Below, piece by piece: positions 7,723 through 15,901 of a DNA stretch of 64,000 nt; the stretch's first letter is position 1; each line of letters begins with the position of its first letter. The DNA lies in NCBI RefSeq assembly GCF_024055715.1, contig NZ_JAMXMV010000016.1, positions 124,001 to 188,000 on the forward strand, in the 5' to 3' direction. The stretch comes from Actinoallomurus soli (lineage in GTDB: Bacteria; Actinomycetota; Actinomycetes; Streptosporangiales; Streptosporangiaceae). The translations under genes were made by a program, and so were the position numbers. A model generated the notes under the pieces. That model was not told where the DNA came from. It was given only the letters and a program-made list of their open reading frames with translations, and did no database searches.

Positions 7723-8172
7723 CGACCTGAGCGTTCGGTGCTCTCATCCCCGAGGAGCACTCGCGGAGCCGAGCAACGACGGACCTTGCCGCCGTATGTG
7801 ACGCATCAATCCGACTTTCTGGGACTTCGGACCGGCAATACCGACGACGAACTGTCAACCTCGACTGCGAGGTGTCAACGGCGGCGGCAATGCAGCAATG
7901 GCGCTCGGAGCCATGATCTCGTGGTGGCACCGGGGCCGACCTGACTCTCGGGGAACGGGCCCCGACAGTCGCTGAGCGTGGGCGCTTCGCCGTGTTGGCG
8001 ACGCAGCACGCTCGGCGTTGACCGAGTTGCCCACGACACGGCCGAGCGGGGCTGGTCGTCGCCCCGGGGCTGACCGCGTTGACGCGGATCTTGCGCCCGC
8101 GCGTTATCCGGCGGCCTCTTCTGCGACTTCTAGCCGTACCGGCTCGAACGAACGCGAAAGAGAGGAGGTGGC
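7723..8172. other. 450-bp gene-poor region
   Basis: No intact gene is supported. It holds a weak GTGCTC/GAGCAC hairpin at 7738-7760 after the DUF1877 gene, a short-chain dehydrogenase remnant near 8045-8100 (separate entry), and the AGAGGAGGTG ribosome site of the sigma-factor gene just before 8173. Confidence 0.5.
8045..8100 (-). pseudogene. Short-chain dehydrogenase remnant
   Basis: Read on the minus strand, this stretch encodes KIRVNAVSPGATTSP. This matches the highly conserved G-I-R-V-N-A-V-S-P-G strand and loop of short-chain dehydrogenases. No Rossmann motif, YxxxK or continuous C-terminal domain surrounds it in any frame. It looks like a decayed fragment; chance similarity is less likely but possible. 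Confidence 0.4.
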
Positions 8173-8730
8173 GTGGACGAGCGGGAAGCACGATTCACCC
8201 GCCTCTACGAGGCGTATTACCGCAATGTCTTCGGCTACGTCGTGCTGCGGGTCTCACCCGACGCGGCGGAGGACGTCACCGGCGAGGTCTTCGCCGTCGC
8301 GTGGCGCAAGATCGATGACGTTCCCGAACGGGCGCTGCCGTGGCTGCTCGGCGTGGCCCGGAACCTCGCCCGCCGCTCGTACGGGGCGGCGGGCAAGGAT
8401 CGCGGTCTCGTCGACCGGCTCACCGGCCTGACCACCGACGCCGACCTGCCGGCCTGGGACGTCGCCGACCACGTGGTGGCGCGGGACCAGGCGCTGGCCG
8501 CCCTGCGCGACCTGTCCCCCAAGGAGGCCGAGGCCATCACGCTGATCGCCTGGCACGGCCTCACCCCCGCCGAGGCCGCTCGCGCCGTCGGCTGCACGCG
8601 TGCCGCCTTCACCGTACGGCTGTACCGGGGCCGCCGCCGTCTGGCCAGGGCGCTCGGCCCGTCCCAGGAGACCGGGACGGAGACGCCCGGCCCGGCACCG
8701 CGCCCTCGACCCATCCGGGAGAAGCTGTGA
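8173..8730 (+). CDS. ECF-type RNA polymerase sigma factor
   Basis: A 185-residue sigma-70 family ECF factor. Region 2 spans about residues 6-70 (FTRLYEAYYRNVFGYVVLRV, then PWLLGVARNLARR). Region 4 spans about 108-160 (LRDLSPKEAEAITLIAWHGL, then AEAARAVGCTRAAFTVRLYR). GTG at 8173 follows GGAGG. Its stop overlaps the start of the next gene (GTGA), a membrane protein that probably acts as its partner. The target promoter is not identified. Confidence 0.93.
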   Translation: MDEREARFTRLYEAYYRNVFGYVVLRVSPDAAEDVTGEVFAVAWRKIDDVPERALPWLLGVARNLARRSYGAAGKDRGLVDRLTGLTTDADLPAWDVADHVVARDQALAALRDLSPKEAEAITLIAWHGLTPAEAARAVGCTRAAFTVRLYRGRRRLARALGPSQETGTETPGPAPRPRPIREKL

Positions 8731-9899
8731 ACAACGACGATCTCGACCGCACCATCACGGCGCTGCGGCCGGTGGCGGTCGACCGGCTCGCCGGCGCCGC
8801 GTACGAACGACGCCGCGACCCTCTCCTCGTCCGCGCCGACGGCGAGGACGTCCGTACGGCGCGTCTGACCCCGGCACGACCGAGACGCCGGCTGGCCGTC
8901 GTCGCCGGAGCGGCGGTGGCGGCGGCAGCGCTCGTGGTGGCCTCCTCGTCGCTGCCCGGGAAGGACCGCTCCGGCGAGGCCACGGGGAACGGCCCGAAGC
9001 CGTACCACGGGACCCTCGACGCACGCACGTTCCTGCTGGCCAGCGCGGAGACGGCCGCCAAGCAGCCCGCCACGCGCGGTACCTGCTGGTACAGCCGGAC
9101 CCGCATGTGGCTCGACGTCGAACGCGGCGATCCGGCCGGGGCCAAGCCCCAGCCGAGCCACCTCCCGCGATCCATCAAGCCTTACACCGGGCCCGTCTAC
9201 CGGGCTCAGACGGCGAGCACGATGGAGGACTGGAAGTGTGTCCAGCCGGGCACGGCGACCATGCGGTTCCGTACGCGGTGGCCGCTCGACGTCCGCGTCA
9301 CGTTCCCATCGAAGAAGGACGAGGCGGCGTGGAGGGCGGCGGGCTCACCGGCCCTGGAGATCAACGGCGGAACGACGCGGACGAAACCCTCCACCGTCAC
9401 GTACGAGAAGGGCTCTCACCTGGTCAATCCCGACATCGGCTCGCATGAGATCGAGTGGCGGACCATACCCCGGCTGCCCGCGACGAAGAGCGGTCTGGAG
9501 ACCTACCTGCGGAGGCTCTGGAAGGAGGACCGGAGTCACGGCGCGCACGGTTACACCGCCCCCGCCGACTTCGGCGAGTACGTCTTCGTCAGCGCGTGGG
9601 ACCTGTTCATGGCGCCGACGACCCCGGGGACGCGCGCGGCGCTGTACCAGGTCCTCGCGGACAGCCCGTCCGTTCACATCACCGGCCGCGTCACGGACCG
9701 GGAGGGCCGGCCGGGCGTCGTCATCGCCACGGACCGCGCCGATGTCCGGCTGACCGTCGACCCGAGGACCGCCGAACTCCTCGACTACCAGGAGGTGCAG
9801 CCCGCGAGGCCGGGCGGCCCTGCGGACGGTGGCGGCATGTACCGGTCCTTCGAACATCAGGGCTGGGTCGACAAGATCGGTGCCCGACCCGGCTCCTGA
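8727..9899 (+). CDS. CU044_5270-family membrane-anchored protein, ECF partner
   Basis: A 390-residue protein: a cytoplasmic N-terminus of about 65 residues (DLDRTITALRPVAVDRLAG), one transmembrane helix (LAVVAGAAVAAAALVVASSS), then a large extracytoplasmic domain with DARTFLLASAETAAKQPATR. This architecture is common for CU044_5270 proteins encoded directly after ECF sigma genes in actinobacteria. GTG at 8727 overlaps the sigma stop. By position it could be an anti-sigma factor or surface sensor; no zinc-binding ZAS motif is visible, so the mode of control is open. Confidence 0.8.
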   Translation: MNNDDLDRTITALRPVAVDRLAGAAYERRRDPLLVRADGEDVRTARLTPARPRRRLAVVAGAAVAAAALVVASSSLPGKDRSGEATGNGPKPYHGTLDARTFLLASAETAAKQPATRGTCWYSRTRMWLDVERGDPAGAKPQPSHLPRSIKPYTGPVYRAQTASTMEDWKCVQPGTATMRFRTRWPLDVRVTFPSKKDEAAWRAAGSPALEINGGTTRTKPSTVTYEKGSHLVNPDIGSHEIEWRTIPRLPATKSGLETYLRRLWKEDRSHGAHGYTAPADFGEYVFVSAWDLFMAPTTPGTRAALYQVLADSPSVHITGRVTDREGRPGVVIATDRADVRLTVDPRTAELLDYQEVQPARPGGPADGGGMYRSFEHQGWVDKIGARPGS

Positions 9900-10032
9900 C
9901 CGGCCGGCCGGGGGGCGTCGTTCCGATGACCCCCCGGTTCCGGGCAACTTCGGCGGCCCGGCGAGCATCTCTTCTCATGAAGTCGATGATCACGAGTGCT
10001 CGCCGCGCTCAGCCGAACCCGGGGAGAGGCCG

Positions 10033-10641
10033 ATGCAGAGCAGGTTCCGACGGAGGTCGCGTGTGCTGATCACCGCGGTCGGCGTCGTGGGAGGTGTCGC
10101 CGCCGTCGGTGCCGCCCCCGGGCCTTCCGCCTCGGCACCGGCCGCCACGATCCACGCCGCCGCCAGGATGACCGCGCAGGCGCCGATCCCCTCGGCGGCC
10201 GTCGAGGAGCTCCCCTCCGCGCCGACCGCCACGCCGCCGCCATCCGCCGGGAACGCGGGGCGCTGCGCGGCAGAGCACGGGAAGTACCACGGCACGGTGC
10301 TGCGACGGTTCCCCGTCGTCGGTGACATGGGTACGCCGAAGGGGGAACGAGGAGGCACCCTCATCGTCCTGCGGTCCGCCGTCTGCGGCACCGTGTGGGC
10401 CGAGGTGACGAAGGACGGGAGGCACCGAGGGGCGTACGGCACCGATGTCCGGGTCGCCACCTACGCCGACACGCCCACCGACCGCTGGAAGGTGGCCGAG
10501 AACGATGTGGACGTCGCCACCGGCGGTGCCCTCTCCACGAAGGCGGTGCCCGCGCTCGCGCACGGACGGATCGAGGCGGAGGCCCGCTGGGCGGGGCGTC
10601 ACTTCAGCTTCAACAGCCCGCTCGGCAGCGTCCGGTACTGA
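10033..10641 (+). CDS. Secreted protein of unknown function
   Basis: A 202-residue protein with a twin-basic N-terminus (MQSRFRRRSRVLITAVGVVG) and an Ala-rich signal region, so exported. The mature part has two Cys (GRCAAEHGKY, SAVCGTVWAEV). The second half resembles DUF2690-like secreted domains, with WAEVTKDGRHRG and RWAGRHFSFNSPLG; that assignment is tentative. ATG follows GGGGAGAGG. Its leader region and signal peptide resemble those of the 65-residue gene at 11535, suggesting an ancient duplication around the phosphatase between them. Confidence 0.7.
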   Translation: MQSRFRRRSRVLITAVGVVGGVAAVGAAPGPSASAPAATIHAAARMTAQAPIPSAAVEELPSAPTATPPPSAGNAGRCAAEHGKYHGTVLRRFPVVGDMGTPKGERGGTLIVLRSAVCGTVWAEVTKDGRHRGAYGTDVRVATYADTPTDRWKVAENDVDVATGGALSTKAVPALAHGRIEAEARWAGRHFSFNSPLGSVRY

Positions 10642-10668
10642 CCTCACCCCGAGTGACGTCGCGGACGT

Positions 10669-10685
10669 CGCCCCCTACTGGGGCG
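10669..10685. terminator. Hairpin between convergent genes
   Basis: CGCCCC and GGGGCG form a perfect 6-bp stem with a 5-base loop, placed between the stop of the secreted-protein gene and the stop of the convergent phosphatase gene. No U-run follows, as is common in actinomycetes. Confidence 0.4.
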
Positions 10686-10701
10686 GATCGACCATGCGAG
10701 T

Positions 10702-11469
10702 TCACGCGCGGCCGAGGAGCTCCGGAGCCCGAGGTACGGGCTTCAGCGCGAGCACCGCGATGTCGTCCTGACGTCGTCCGCCGGTCCAGTACGTGACACT
10801 GCGTGTCAGCGCGTCGACCAGTTCGCGGGGAGTGGAGGGCCGGATGCGGGCGAGCGCCGCTCTGGGGTCGTAGAAGGTTCCGTTCCGGTCACGGGCCTCG
10901 GTGATCCCGTCGGTCACCAGCAGCAGCGTGGCGTCCAGCGGCAGGGCGACGGTGTCGGGCCTGGTCGTGCCGTCCACCGTCGGCAGGTCCATACCGAGGG
11001 GAAGGCCGGGCGTCTTCGGCTCGACCATGGCCACATGGCCGTCGTTCAGGAGGTACGGAGCGGTATGGCCCCGACTGAGCAGGGACGCCTCGGTCGCTCC
11101 CGGCCGAATCTCGACGAGCAGAGCGGTAACGAAGCTCTCGACGTGGTCCGGGTTGCCGGGGTCCTTTTCCCGGGTGATGGCGTCGTTCAGCCGGTCGGCG
11201 AGTTCCGCCAGCGTCGCCGCCTGCCCGGCTTCGTGACGGAAGGCGCCGACGACCAGGCAGACGGTGGACACCGCCTGCAGTCCCTTGCCGCGGACGTCGC
11301 CGATGATCGCGCGAATGATACCTGGACCCGATCCGTCCTTATGCTCGGGCTGGTCGCCCCTTGCGTCTTCGGGGCGGGCGTCGCTTGGCCGGCCGATACG
11401 GGCGCCGGCGTCCTCTGACGACGAATCCCCGAAAATCCCCGATTCGGGAGAACTTCGAGGGCTCGTCAA
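10702..11469 (-). pseudogene. SpoIIE-type PP2C phosphatase, truncated at the N-terminus
   Basis: The C-terminal 200 residues are a clear SpoIIE/PP2C phosphatase: AIIGDVRGKGLQAVSTVCLV, SLLSRGHTAPYLL, LLLVTDGITEARDRNGTF and GGRRQDDIAVLALK. The N-terminal half is missing. Upstream of about 11320 the frame encodes a low-complexity charged stretch instead of the transmembrane or sensor region and the GGDLY-type metal-binding motif seen in the paralogue at 43367. Without that Asp the metal centre is incomplete, so activity is doubtful. It may be a pseudogene or a non-catalytic remnant. Confidence 0.75.
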
Positions 11470-11534
11470 GCATCATCACTGTCAGGTGAAGGATCAGGAG
11501 CGCTCGGTGCGCTTCGAACTCGGGGAGAGAGCCG

Positions 11535-11732
11535 GTGAGGACCAAGAACCGCCGCAGGTTTCCGGTGCTGATCGCAGCGATGGGCATCGTGGGCATCGCC
11601 GCGGCGATCGCGACCGCGTTCGCTCCCGCCCGCCCGACGACCGCCTCGGCGGCGAAGGCCGCCGAGGCGGGCTCGCATCGCGTGGGCGTGCGACCGGTGG
11701 TCCATCCCGCTCAGTGGCTGCGCCACCGCTGA
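11535..11732 (+). CDS. Small secreted peptide (65 aa)
   Basis: A 65-residue protein with a basic start (MRTKNRRRFPVLIAAMGIVG), a hydrophobic signal core and an Ala-rich cleavage region. That leaves a mature peptide of about 25 residues (AAEAGSHRVGVRPVVHPAQW then LRHR). GTG at 11535 follows GGGGAGAGAG. Its first 35 residues and about 90 bp of leader DNA resemble those of the gene at 10033. It may be a truncated duplicate of that gene or a real peptide. Function unknown. Confidence 0.5.
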   Translation: MRTKNRRRFPVLIAAMGIVGIAAAIATAFAPARPTTASAAKAAEAGSHRVGVRPVVHPAQWLRHR

Positions 11733-11756
11733 GCCGGAGGACGCCCGGACTCGGCC

Positions 11757-12152
11757 TCACATCTCCACGGGGAGCAGGCCGCGTTCGGCGAAGACCTTCT
11801 TGGCGACGAACGTCGCGTTCAGGGCTCGCGGGAAGCCGCAGTAGCCGGCCGAGTGGAGCAGGGCCTCGACGATCTCCTGCGGAGTCAGGCCGACGTTGAG
11901 CGCGGCGTTGATGTGCACTTCGAGCTGCGGTTCGGCCCCGCCGAGCGCGGTGAGCATGCCGAGCGTCACCAATTGCCGGTCGCGCGGGGCGAGGCCTGGG
12001 CGGGCGTAGATCTCGCCGAATCCCCAGGCGACGATCTGGTGGCCGAGCTCCGGCGAGATGTCGGCGAGGGAGTCGACGACCTTCTGCCCGGCCTCGCCGT
12101 CGATCTGGCGCAGGACGTTCAGGCCGTGCTCGTACTTCTCTTCGCGGGTCAT
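11757..12152 (-). CDS. Carboxymuconolactone decarboxylase (CMD) family protein
   Basis: A 131-residue CMD/AhpD-fold protein with GFGEIYARPGLAPRDRQLVT, LTALGGAEPQLEVHINAALN and EALLHSAGYCGFPRALNATF. These match the PcaC-type group that includes gamma-carboxymuconolactone decarboxylase. AhpD's redox CxxC is absent, so a peroxidase role is unlikely. It lies downstream of a LysR gene on the same strand and has a TetR-like palindrome 65 bases before its start. The true substrate is unknown. Confidence 0.85.
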   Translation of the reverse strand: MTREEKYEHGLNVLRQIDGEAGQKVVDSLADISPELGHQIVAWGFGEIYARPGLAPRDRQLVTLGMLTALGGAEPQLEVHINAALNVGLTPQEIVEALLHSAGYCGFPRALNATFVAKKVFAERGLLPVEM

Positions 12153-12216
12153 GGCGACTCCCTGGTCTTCGGTCGTGGTCGGCCGGTTCCGTCCGGCATG
12201 TCCATGACGGTAGGAG

Positions 12217-12232
12217 TTGGAGCGCGCTCTAA
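12217..12232. promoter_or_regulatory. TetR-like palindrome before the CMD gene
   Basis: TTGGAGCGCGCTCTAA is a 16-bp palindrome with one mismatched pair, located 65-80 bases upstream of the CMD start. TetR-family operators often have this form. No TetR gene is adjacent. Confidence 0.35.
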
Positions 12233-13119
12233 CGCAAACCCGGGGCGGCCAGCTCCCGTACGACGCCGGCGAAGCCGTGGACCAGAGGGCTCTCCGTACC
12301 CTCGGGCCAGGCCAGGGCGACCCGGAGCGGCTCCACGTCGGTGAGCGGAACCCAGGCCAGGTCGGGGCGCGCGTAGTACCGCGCCATGCTCGCGGGCGCG
12401 AAGCAGATCGCCGCCCCCTCCGCGACCTGTTCCAGCATCTCCTCGACGTTGTCGTTGGTCGGGCCCCACCGTGGGGGCGAGCCGTCCGGCCGGGGGTTGA
12501 CCGCCCACCAGTCGACCCACGCGCGGGGCGCGCGTTCGGTCCACATCAGGGGCTCGTCCTTGACGTCGAGGATCGACAGTCCCGTACGGCCCGCCAGCGG
12601 GTGACCGGCGGGCAGGCCGACGATCCTCGGCTCGGTGTGCACGACCTCGCTCCGCATTCCCGCCAGGTCCGCGGGCAGCCACACGAAGGCCACGTCGACG
12701 CGGCCGTCGCGCAACGCCGCCGCCTCCTCGCCCCAGTCGAACCGCTTGGGCTCGACCCGTACGCCCGGGTGGCGGCGGGCGAACTCCGCGCGGGCGCGCG
12801 TCGTCAGCTCGCCCGCGCCGCTGGCCTCGAACCCGACCCGCAGCACGCCCGTGGCGCTCCGGCGGTGGCGATCGGCGGCGGCGGTGACGCGGTCGGCCTG
12901 CTGGAGCGTACGCCGGGCCTCGGCGAGGACGTCGCGTCCGGCGGCGGTCGCGGTGACGCCTCCGGCGTGCCGGTCGAACAGCCGCACGCCGAACTCCGCC
13001 TCCAGGTTCTTGAGGGCGTAGGAGAGCGCGGGCTGGCTCACGTACAGCCGCTCGGCGGCTCGGCCGAGGTTCCCCTCGTCGTCGATCACGACCAGGTACC
13101 GCAACTGGCGCAGCTCCAC
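12229..13119 (-). CDS. LysR-family transcriptional regulator
   Basis: A 296-residue LTTR of standard length. The N-terminal helix-turn-helix (MELRQLRYLVVIDDEGNLGR, then AAERLYVSQPALSYALKNLE) is followed by a LysR substrate-binding domain from about residue 90 (LRVGFEASGAGELTTRARAE). It is divergent from a short-chain dehydrogenase with an inverted repeat in the shared gap, and upstream of the CMD gene, so either or both may be targets. The inducer is unknown. Confidence 0.93.
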   Translation of the reverse strand: MELRQLRYLVVIDDEGNLGRAAERLYVSQPALSYALKNLEAEFGVRLFDRHAGGVTATAAGRDVLAEARRTLQQADRVTAAADRHRRSATGVLRVGFEASGAGELTTRARAEFARRHPGVRVEPKRFDWGEEAAALRDGRVDVAFVWLPADLAGMRSEVVHTEPRIVGLPAGHPLAGRTGLSILDVKDEPLMWTERAPRAWVDWWAVNPRPDGSPPRWGPTNDNVEEMLEQVAEGAAICFAPASMARYYARPDLAWVPLTDVEPLRVALAWPEGTESPLVHGFAGVVRELAAPGLR

Positions 13120-13129
13120 GCTGGGATCA

Positions 13130-13149
13130 TAAGCCCCCTTTATGGCTTA
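13130..13149. promoter_or_regulatory. Putative LysR operator
   Basis: TAAGCC and GGCTTA form a 6-bp inverted repeat with an 8-base spacer, ten bases from the LysR start and within the gap to the divergent dehydrogenase. The placement suits LysR autoregulation and control of the dehydrogenase; binding is inference. Confidence 0.45.
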
Positions 13150-13226
13150 AGTGATCTTCTGTCTTGGACGCCGGACGCCATCCGCTGCGTGAATGGAGGC
13201 ATTCCACTTCGACGGGAGTTCGTGAG

Positions 13227-14084
13227 ATGAGCACTGAGAGCACGCGTACGGCGAGCGGCAGGGTCTGGCTGATCACGGGGGCGTCCTCCGGCTTCGGCCG
13301 GGCGATCGCGGAGGCCGCGCTGGCCGCCGGCGACACCGTGGTGGCCACCGCCCGCAAGCCGGAGTCGCTCGACGACCTGGTCGCCGCCCACCCGGACCGG
13401 GTGAGCGCCGTCCCGTTGGACGTCACCGACACGGCGCGGGTGTCCGCCGTCGTCGCGGAGGTGATGCTCTGGTACGGCCGGATCGACGTCCTGGTCAACA
13501 ACGCCGGGCACAGTCAGATCGGCGCGGTCGAGGAGACGACCGACCGGGAGTTCCGCGACCTGATGGACGTGCACTTCTTCGGCCCGGCGGCGCTGGCCCG
13601 CGCGGTGCTGCCGCACATGCGCGAGCGGCGTTCCGGCGCGATCGTGCAGATGAGCTCGATGGGCGGCCAGTTGTCGTTCGCCGGGTTCGGGGCGTACTCG
13701 GCGACCAAGTTCGCCCTGGAGGGCATGTCCGAGGCGCTGGCCGAGGAGGTCGCTCCGTACGGGATCAAAGTGCTGATCGTCGAGCCGGGCGCGTTCCGTA
13801 CGGGCCTGTTCGGCGGCGCGCTGCATCAGTCGGCGGCGATGGACGCCTACGCCGAGACGGTGGGTAACACCCGCGCCATGGCGGAGGGGGCCCACGGTGG
13901 TCAGCCCGGCGACCCGGCCAAGGCCGCCGCCGCCATCCTCACCGCGCTGGACGCGGAGCAGACGCCGCTGCGGCTGCCCCTGGGCAACGACGCCGTCGAC
14001 GCGCTCGTCGCGCACGCCGACGGCATCCGGCGGGAGTGGGCGGAGTGGGAGCCGGTCTCGCGCGGCACCGACTTCGACTCCTGA
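13227..14084 (+). CDS. Short-chain dehydrogenase/reductase
   Basis: A 285-residue classical SDR: TGASSGFGRAIA binds the nucleotide, NNAGH is present, and the catalytic Ser (MSSMGG) and YSATK are intact. The C-terminal EPGAFRTGLFGGAL with a DALVAHADGIRREW tail fits the subgroup of about 280 residues often named oxidoreductase/short-chain dehydrogenase. ATG at 13227 starts the typical VWLITGASSG domain after 12 residues. It is divergent from a LysR regulator sharing an inverted repeat. Substrate unknown. Confidence 0.9.
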   Translation: MSTESTRTASGRVWLITGASSGFGRAIAEAALAAGDTVVATARKPESLDDLVAAHPDRVSAVPLDVTDTARVSAVVAEVMLWYGRIDVLVNNAGHSQIGAVEETTDREFRDLMDVHFFGPAALARAVLPHMRERRSGAIVQMSSMGGQLSFAGFGAYSATKFALEGMSEALAEEVAPYGIKVLIVEPGAFRTGLFGGALHQSAAMDAYAETVGNTRAMAEGAHGGQPGDPAKAAAAILTALDAEQTPLRLPLGNDAVDALVAHADGIRREWAEWEPVSRGTDFDS

Positions 14085-14133
14085 TGTCGGTGGCCGCCGC
14101 TACGGTGGGCGCCGGTCGGTGAAAGGGGTGGGC

Positions 14134-14646
14134 ATGGCGGGCGGCAACGCATCGGGCGTCGTGATCGAGCCGTGGGGCGAGGGGGATCTCGATCTGCTCC
14201 GGCGCATCAACGCGCCGGAGATGATGGAGCACCTCGGCGGGCCGGAGAGTGAGGAGAAGGTGCTCGACCGGCACCGGCGCTACCTCGAGGCGCGGGAAGG
14301 GGGCCCCGAGGCGATGTTCCGCGTCGTCGTGCCGCCCGGGCGGGAGGCCGCGGGCAACATCGGCTACTGGGAGCGCGAGTGGCGGGGTGAGACCGTCTAC
14401 GAGACGGGCTGGTGCATCCTGCCGGAGTTCGGCGGGCGGGGCGTGGCGACCGCCGCGGGGCGGCTCGTCGTCGAGCGGGCCCGCGCGCAGCGCCGGCATC
14501 GATTCCTGCACGCGTACCCGTCCGTCGACCACCCCGCGTCCAACGCGATCTGCCGGAAGCTCGGCTTCACGCTGCTGGGGCCCTGCGACTTCGAGTACCC
14601 GCCGGGGCGCCCGATGCGCTGCAACGACTGGCGGCTGGAGCTTTGA
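14134..14646 (+). CDS. GNAT-family N-acetyltransferase
   Basis: A 170-residue GNAT acetyltransferase of the RimJ/RimL-like type. The acetyl-CoA loop is visible as LPEFGGRGVATAAGRLVVER; the C-terminal HPASNAICRKLGFTLLGPCD is typical. ATG at 14134 follows AAAGGGG; a GTG two codons upstream is possible. A stand-alone gene between an SDR and AlkB; the acetyl acceptor is unknown. Confidence 0.88.
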   Translation: MAGGNASGVVIEPWGEGDLDLLRRINAPEMMEHLGGPESEEKVLDRHRRYLEAREGGPEAMFRVVVPPGREAAGNIGYWEREWRGETVYETGWCILPEFGGRGVATAAGRLVVERARAQRRHRFLHAYPSVDHPASNAICRKLGFTLLGPCDFEYPPGRPMRCNDWRLEL

Positions 14647-14711
14647 CGCCGGCACCGTGAGCCGAGGCCATGATCGAACATGCGTTTGAATCCGGCGCGT
14701 AGACTCCTGGT

Positions 14712-15344
14712 ATGACCAGCGCTTTCCAGGCGTCGCTGCTGGACTCCGAGGACGAGATCGCGTTCCGCCCGCTCGGCCCGTCGGTGCGCCGGACGACGCT
14801 CGACCGCGGAGCCTGGATCGACGTGCGCCGGAGCTGGGTCACCGGCGCCGACACGCTCTTCGAGCGGCTCCGGGACACCGTGCCCTGGCACGCCGAGCGG
14901 CGGCACATGTACGACCGGGTGGTCGACGTGCCCCGGCTGCTGAAGTTCTACGACGAGGACGAGACGCTGCCCGATCCGGCGCTCGACAACGCCCGAAGGG
15001 CACTCAACGTGCACTACGCCGCCGAGCTCGGCGAGCCGTTCCGCACGGCCGGCCTGTGCTTCTACCGCGACGGCCGCGACAGCGTCGCCTGGCACGGCGA
15101 CACCATCGGGCGCGGCAGCACGCAGGACACGATGGTGGCGATCGTGTCGGTCGGCGCGCCGCGCGCGCTCACGCTGCGCCCGCGCGGCGGTGGCGGCGGG
15201 ACCCTGCGGTTCGAGCTCGGCCACGGCGACCTCATCGTGATGGGCGGCAGCTGCCAGCGCACCTGGGAGCACGCCGTGCCGAAGACCGCCCGGCCCTGCG
15301 GCCCCCGCATCAGCATCCAGTTCCGTCCGCGAGGGGTCCGCTGA
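14712..15344 (+). CDS. AlkB-like Fe(II)/2-oxoglutarate dioxygenase
   Basis: A 210-residue AlkB-type dioxygenase, which oxidatively removes alkyl groups from damaged nucleic-acid bases. The iron ligands are His128 and Asp130 (WHGDT) and His187 (WEHAVPK). Arg199 in the GPRISIQFRP tail is placed to bind 2-oxoglutarate. AFRPLGPSVRRTTLDRGAWI is typical of actinobacterial AlkB. No ada gene is nearby. It probably acts in alkylation repair; DNA versus RNA preference cannot be told. Confidence 0.9.
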   Translation: MTSAFQASLLDSEDEIAFRPLGPSVRRTTLDRGAWIDVRRSWVTGADTLFERLRDTVPWHAERRHMYDRVVDVPRLLKFYDEDETLPDPALDNARRALNVHYAAELGEPFRTAGLCFYRDGRDSVAWHGDTIGRGSTQDTMVAIVSVGAPRALTLRPRGGGGGTLRFELGHGDLIVMGGSCQRTWEHAVPKTARPCGPRISIQFRPRGVR

Positions 15345-15350
15345 CGCCCC

Positions 15351-15397
15351 TACGACGTCTGACTCTCGTACGACGTCCGGCTCCCGTACGACGCCCG
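15351..15397. repeat. 18-bp tandem repeat, 2.6 copies
   Basis: Units TACGACGTCTGACTCTCG, TACGACGTCCGGCTCCCG and a partial TACGACGCCCG lie just downstream of the AlkB gene. They are non-coding and of unknown significance. Confidence 0.6.
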
Positions 15398-15478
15398 CCG
15401 AGCCTCGCGTGAGGCGGCCCGAATAGGCGGGCGAAAGCGGGACATACTCGCTGGTGTCCCCGACCCATCGGAGGAGCA

Positions 15479-15901
15479 ATGGCCTGGTTCGGCGCCCTCG
15501 TCCTCTTCGCCGGCGCGATTCTGACCTTCGCCGTCGGGGGTGACATCGGGGCACTCGACGTCCGCACGCTCGGCGTCGTCGGGATGGCGGTCGGCGGCGT
15601 CCTGCTCGTCGCCGGGATCCTGCGGCTGCGCCGACGCCCCCGGGTCGCCGGGCGGCGCGCTCCCGCCCGCGTCGTCCGGAACGGCGTGCAGGCGCGGGTG
15701 CAGGACCGGGTGTACCGGACGAGCAAAGGCAAGATCATCGCGATGATCGCCGTCGTCGTCTACATCCTCTCCCCCATCGACCTCATCCCGGACGTGTTCC
15801 TGCCCATCGGCATCGTCGACGACGCGACGGCGTTCACCTGGCTGCTGTTCGCGATCGGCCAGGAGGTCTCCCGCAAGCGCCGGAGCACGCTCACACCGTG
15901 A
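15479..15901 (+). CDS. DUF1232 (YkvA) membrane protein with an extra N-terminal membrane domain
   Basis: A 140-residue protein. The first 50 residues form two transmembrane helices (WFGALVLFAGAILTFAVGGD, then TLGVVGMAVGGVLLVAGI), resembling the DUF6458-type membrane domain. A basic linker leads to a C-terminal DUF1232 domain (SPIDLIPDVFLPIGIVDD) of YkvA proteins. The fusion is less usual than stand-alone YkvA. It converges on an AraC gene with an 11-base overlap. Function unknown. Confidence 0.8.
   Translation: MAWFGALVLFAGAILTFAVGGDIGALDVRTLGVVGMAVGGVLLVAGILRLRRRPRVAGRRAPARVVRNGVQARVQDRVYRTSKGKIIAMIAVVVYILSPIDLIPDVFLPIGIVDDATAFTWLLFAIGQEVSRKRRSTLTP

Noticed and set aside
7652-8191. 179-codon minus-strand frame containing the SDR-like motif
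   Set aside because: Only about 16 residues resemble a protein family; the rest is Arg/Ser-rich and overlaps the DUF1877 and sigma genes, so it was kept only as a small remnant.
12153-12232. Terminator hairpin after the LysR gene
   Set aside because: The palindrome overlaps the end of the LysR gene and lies at promoter distance from the CMD start with no loop, fitting an operator better.
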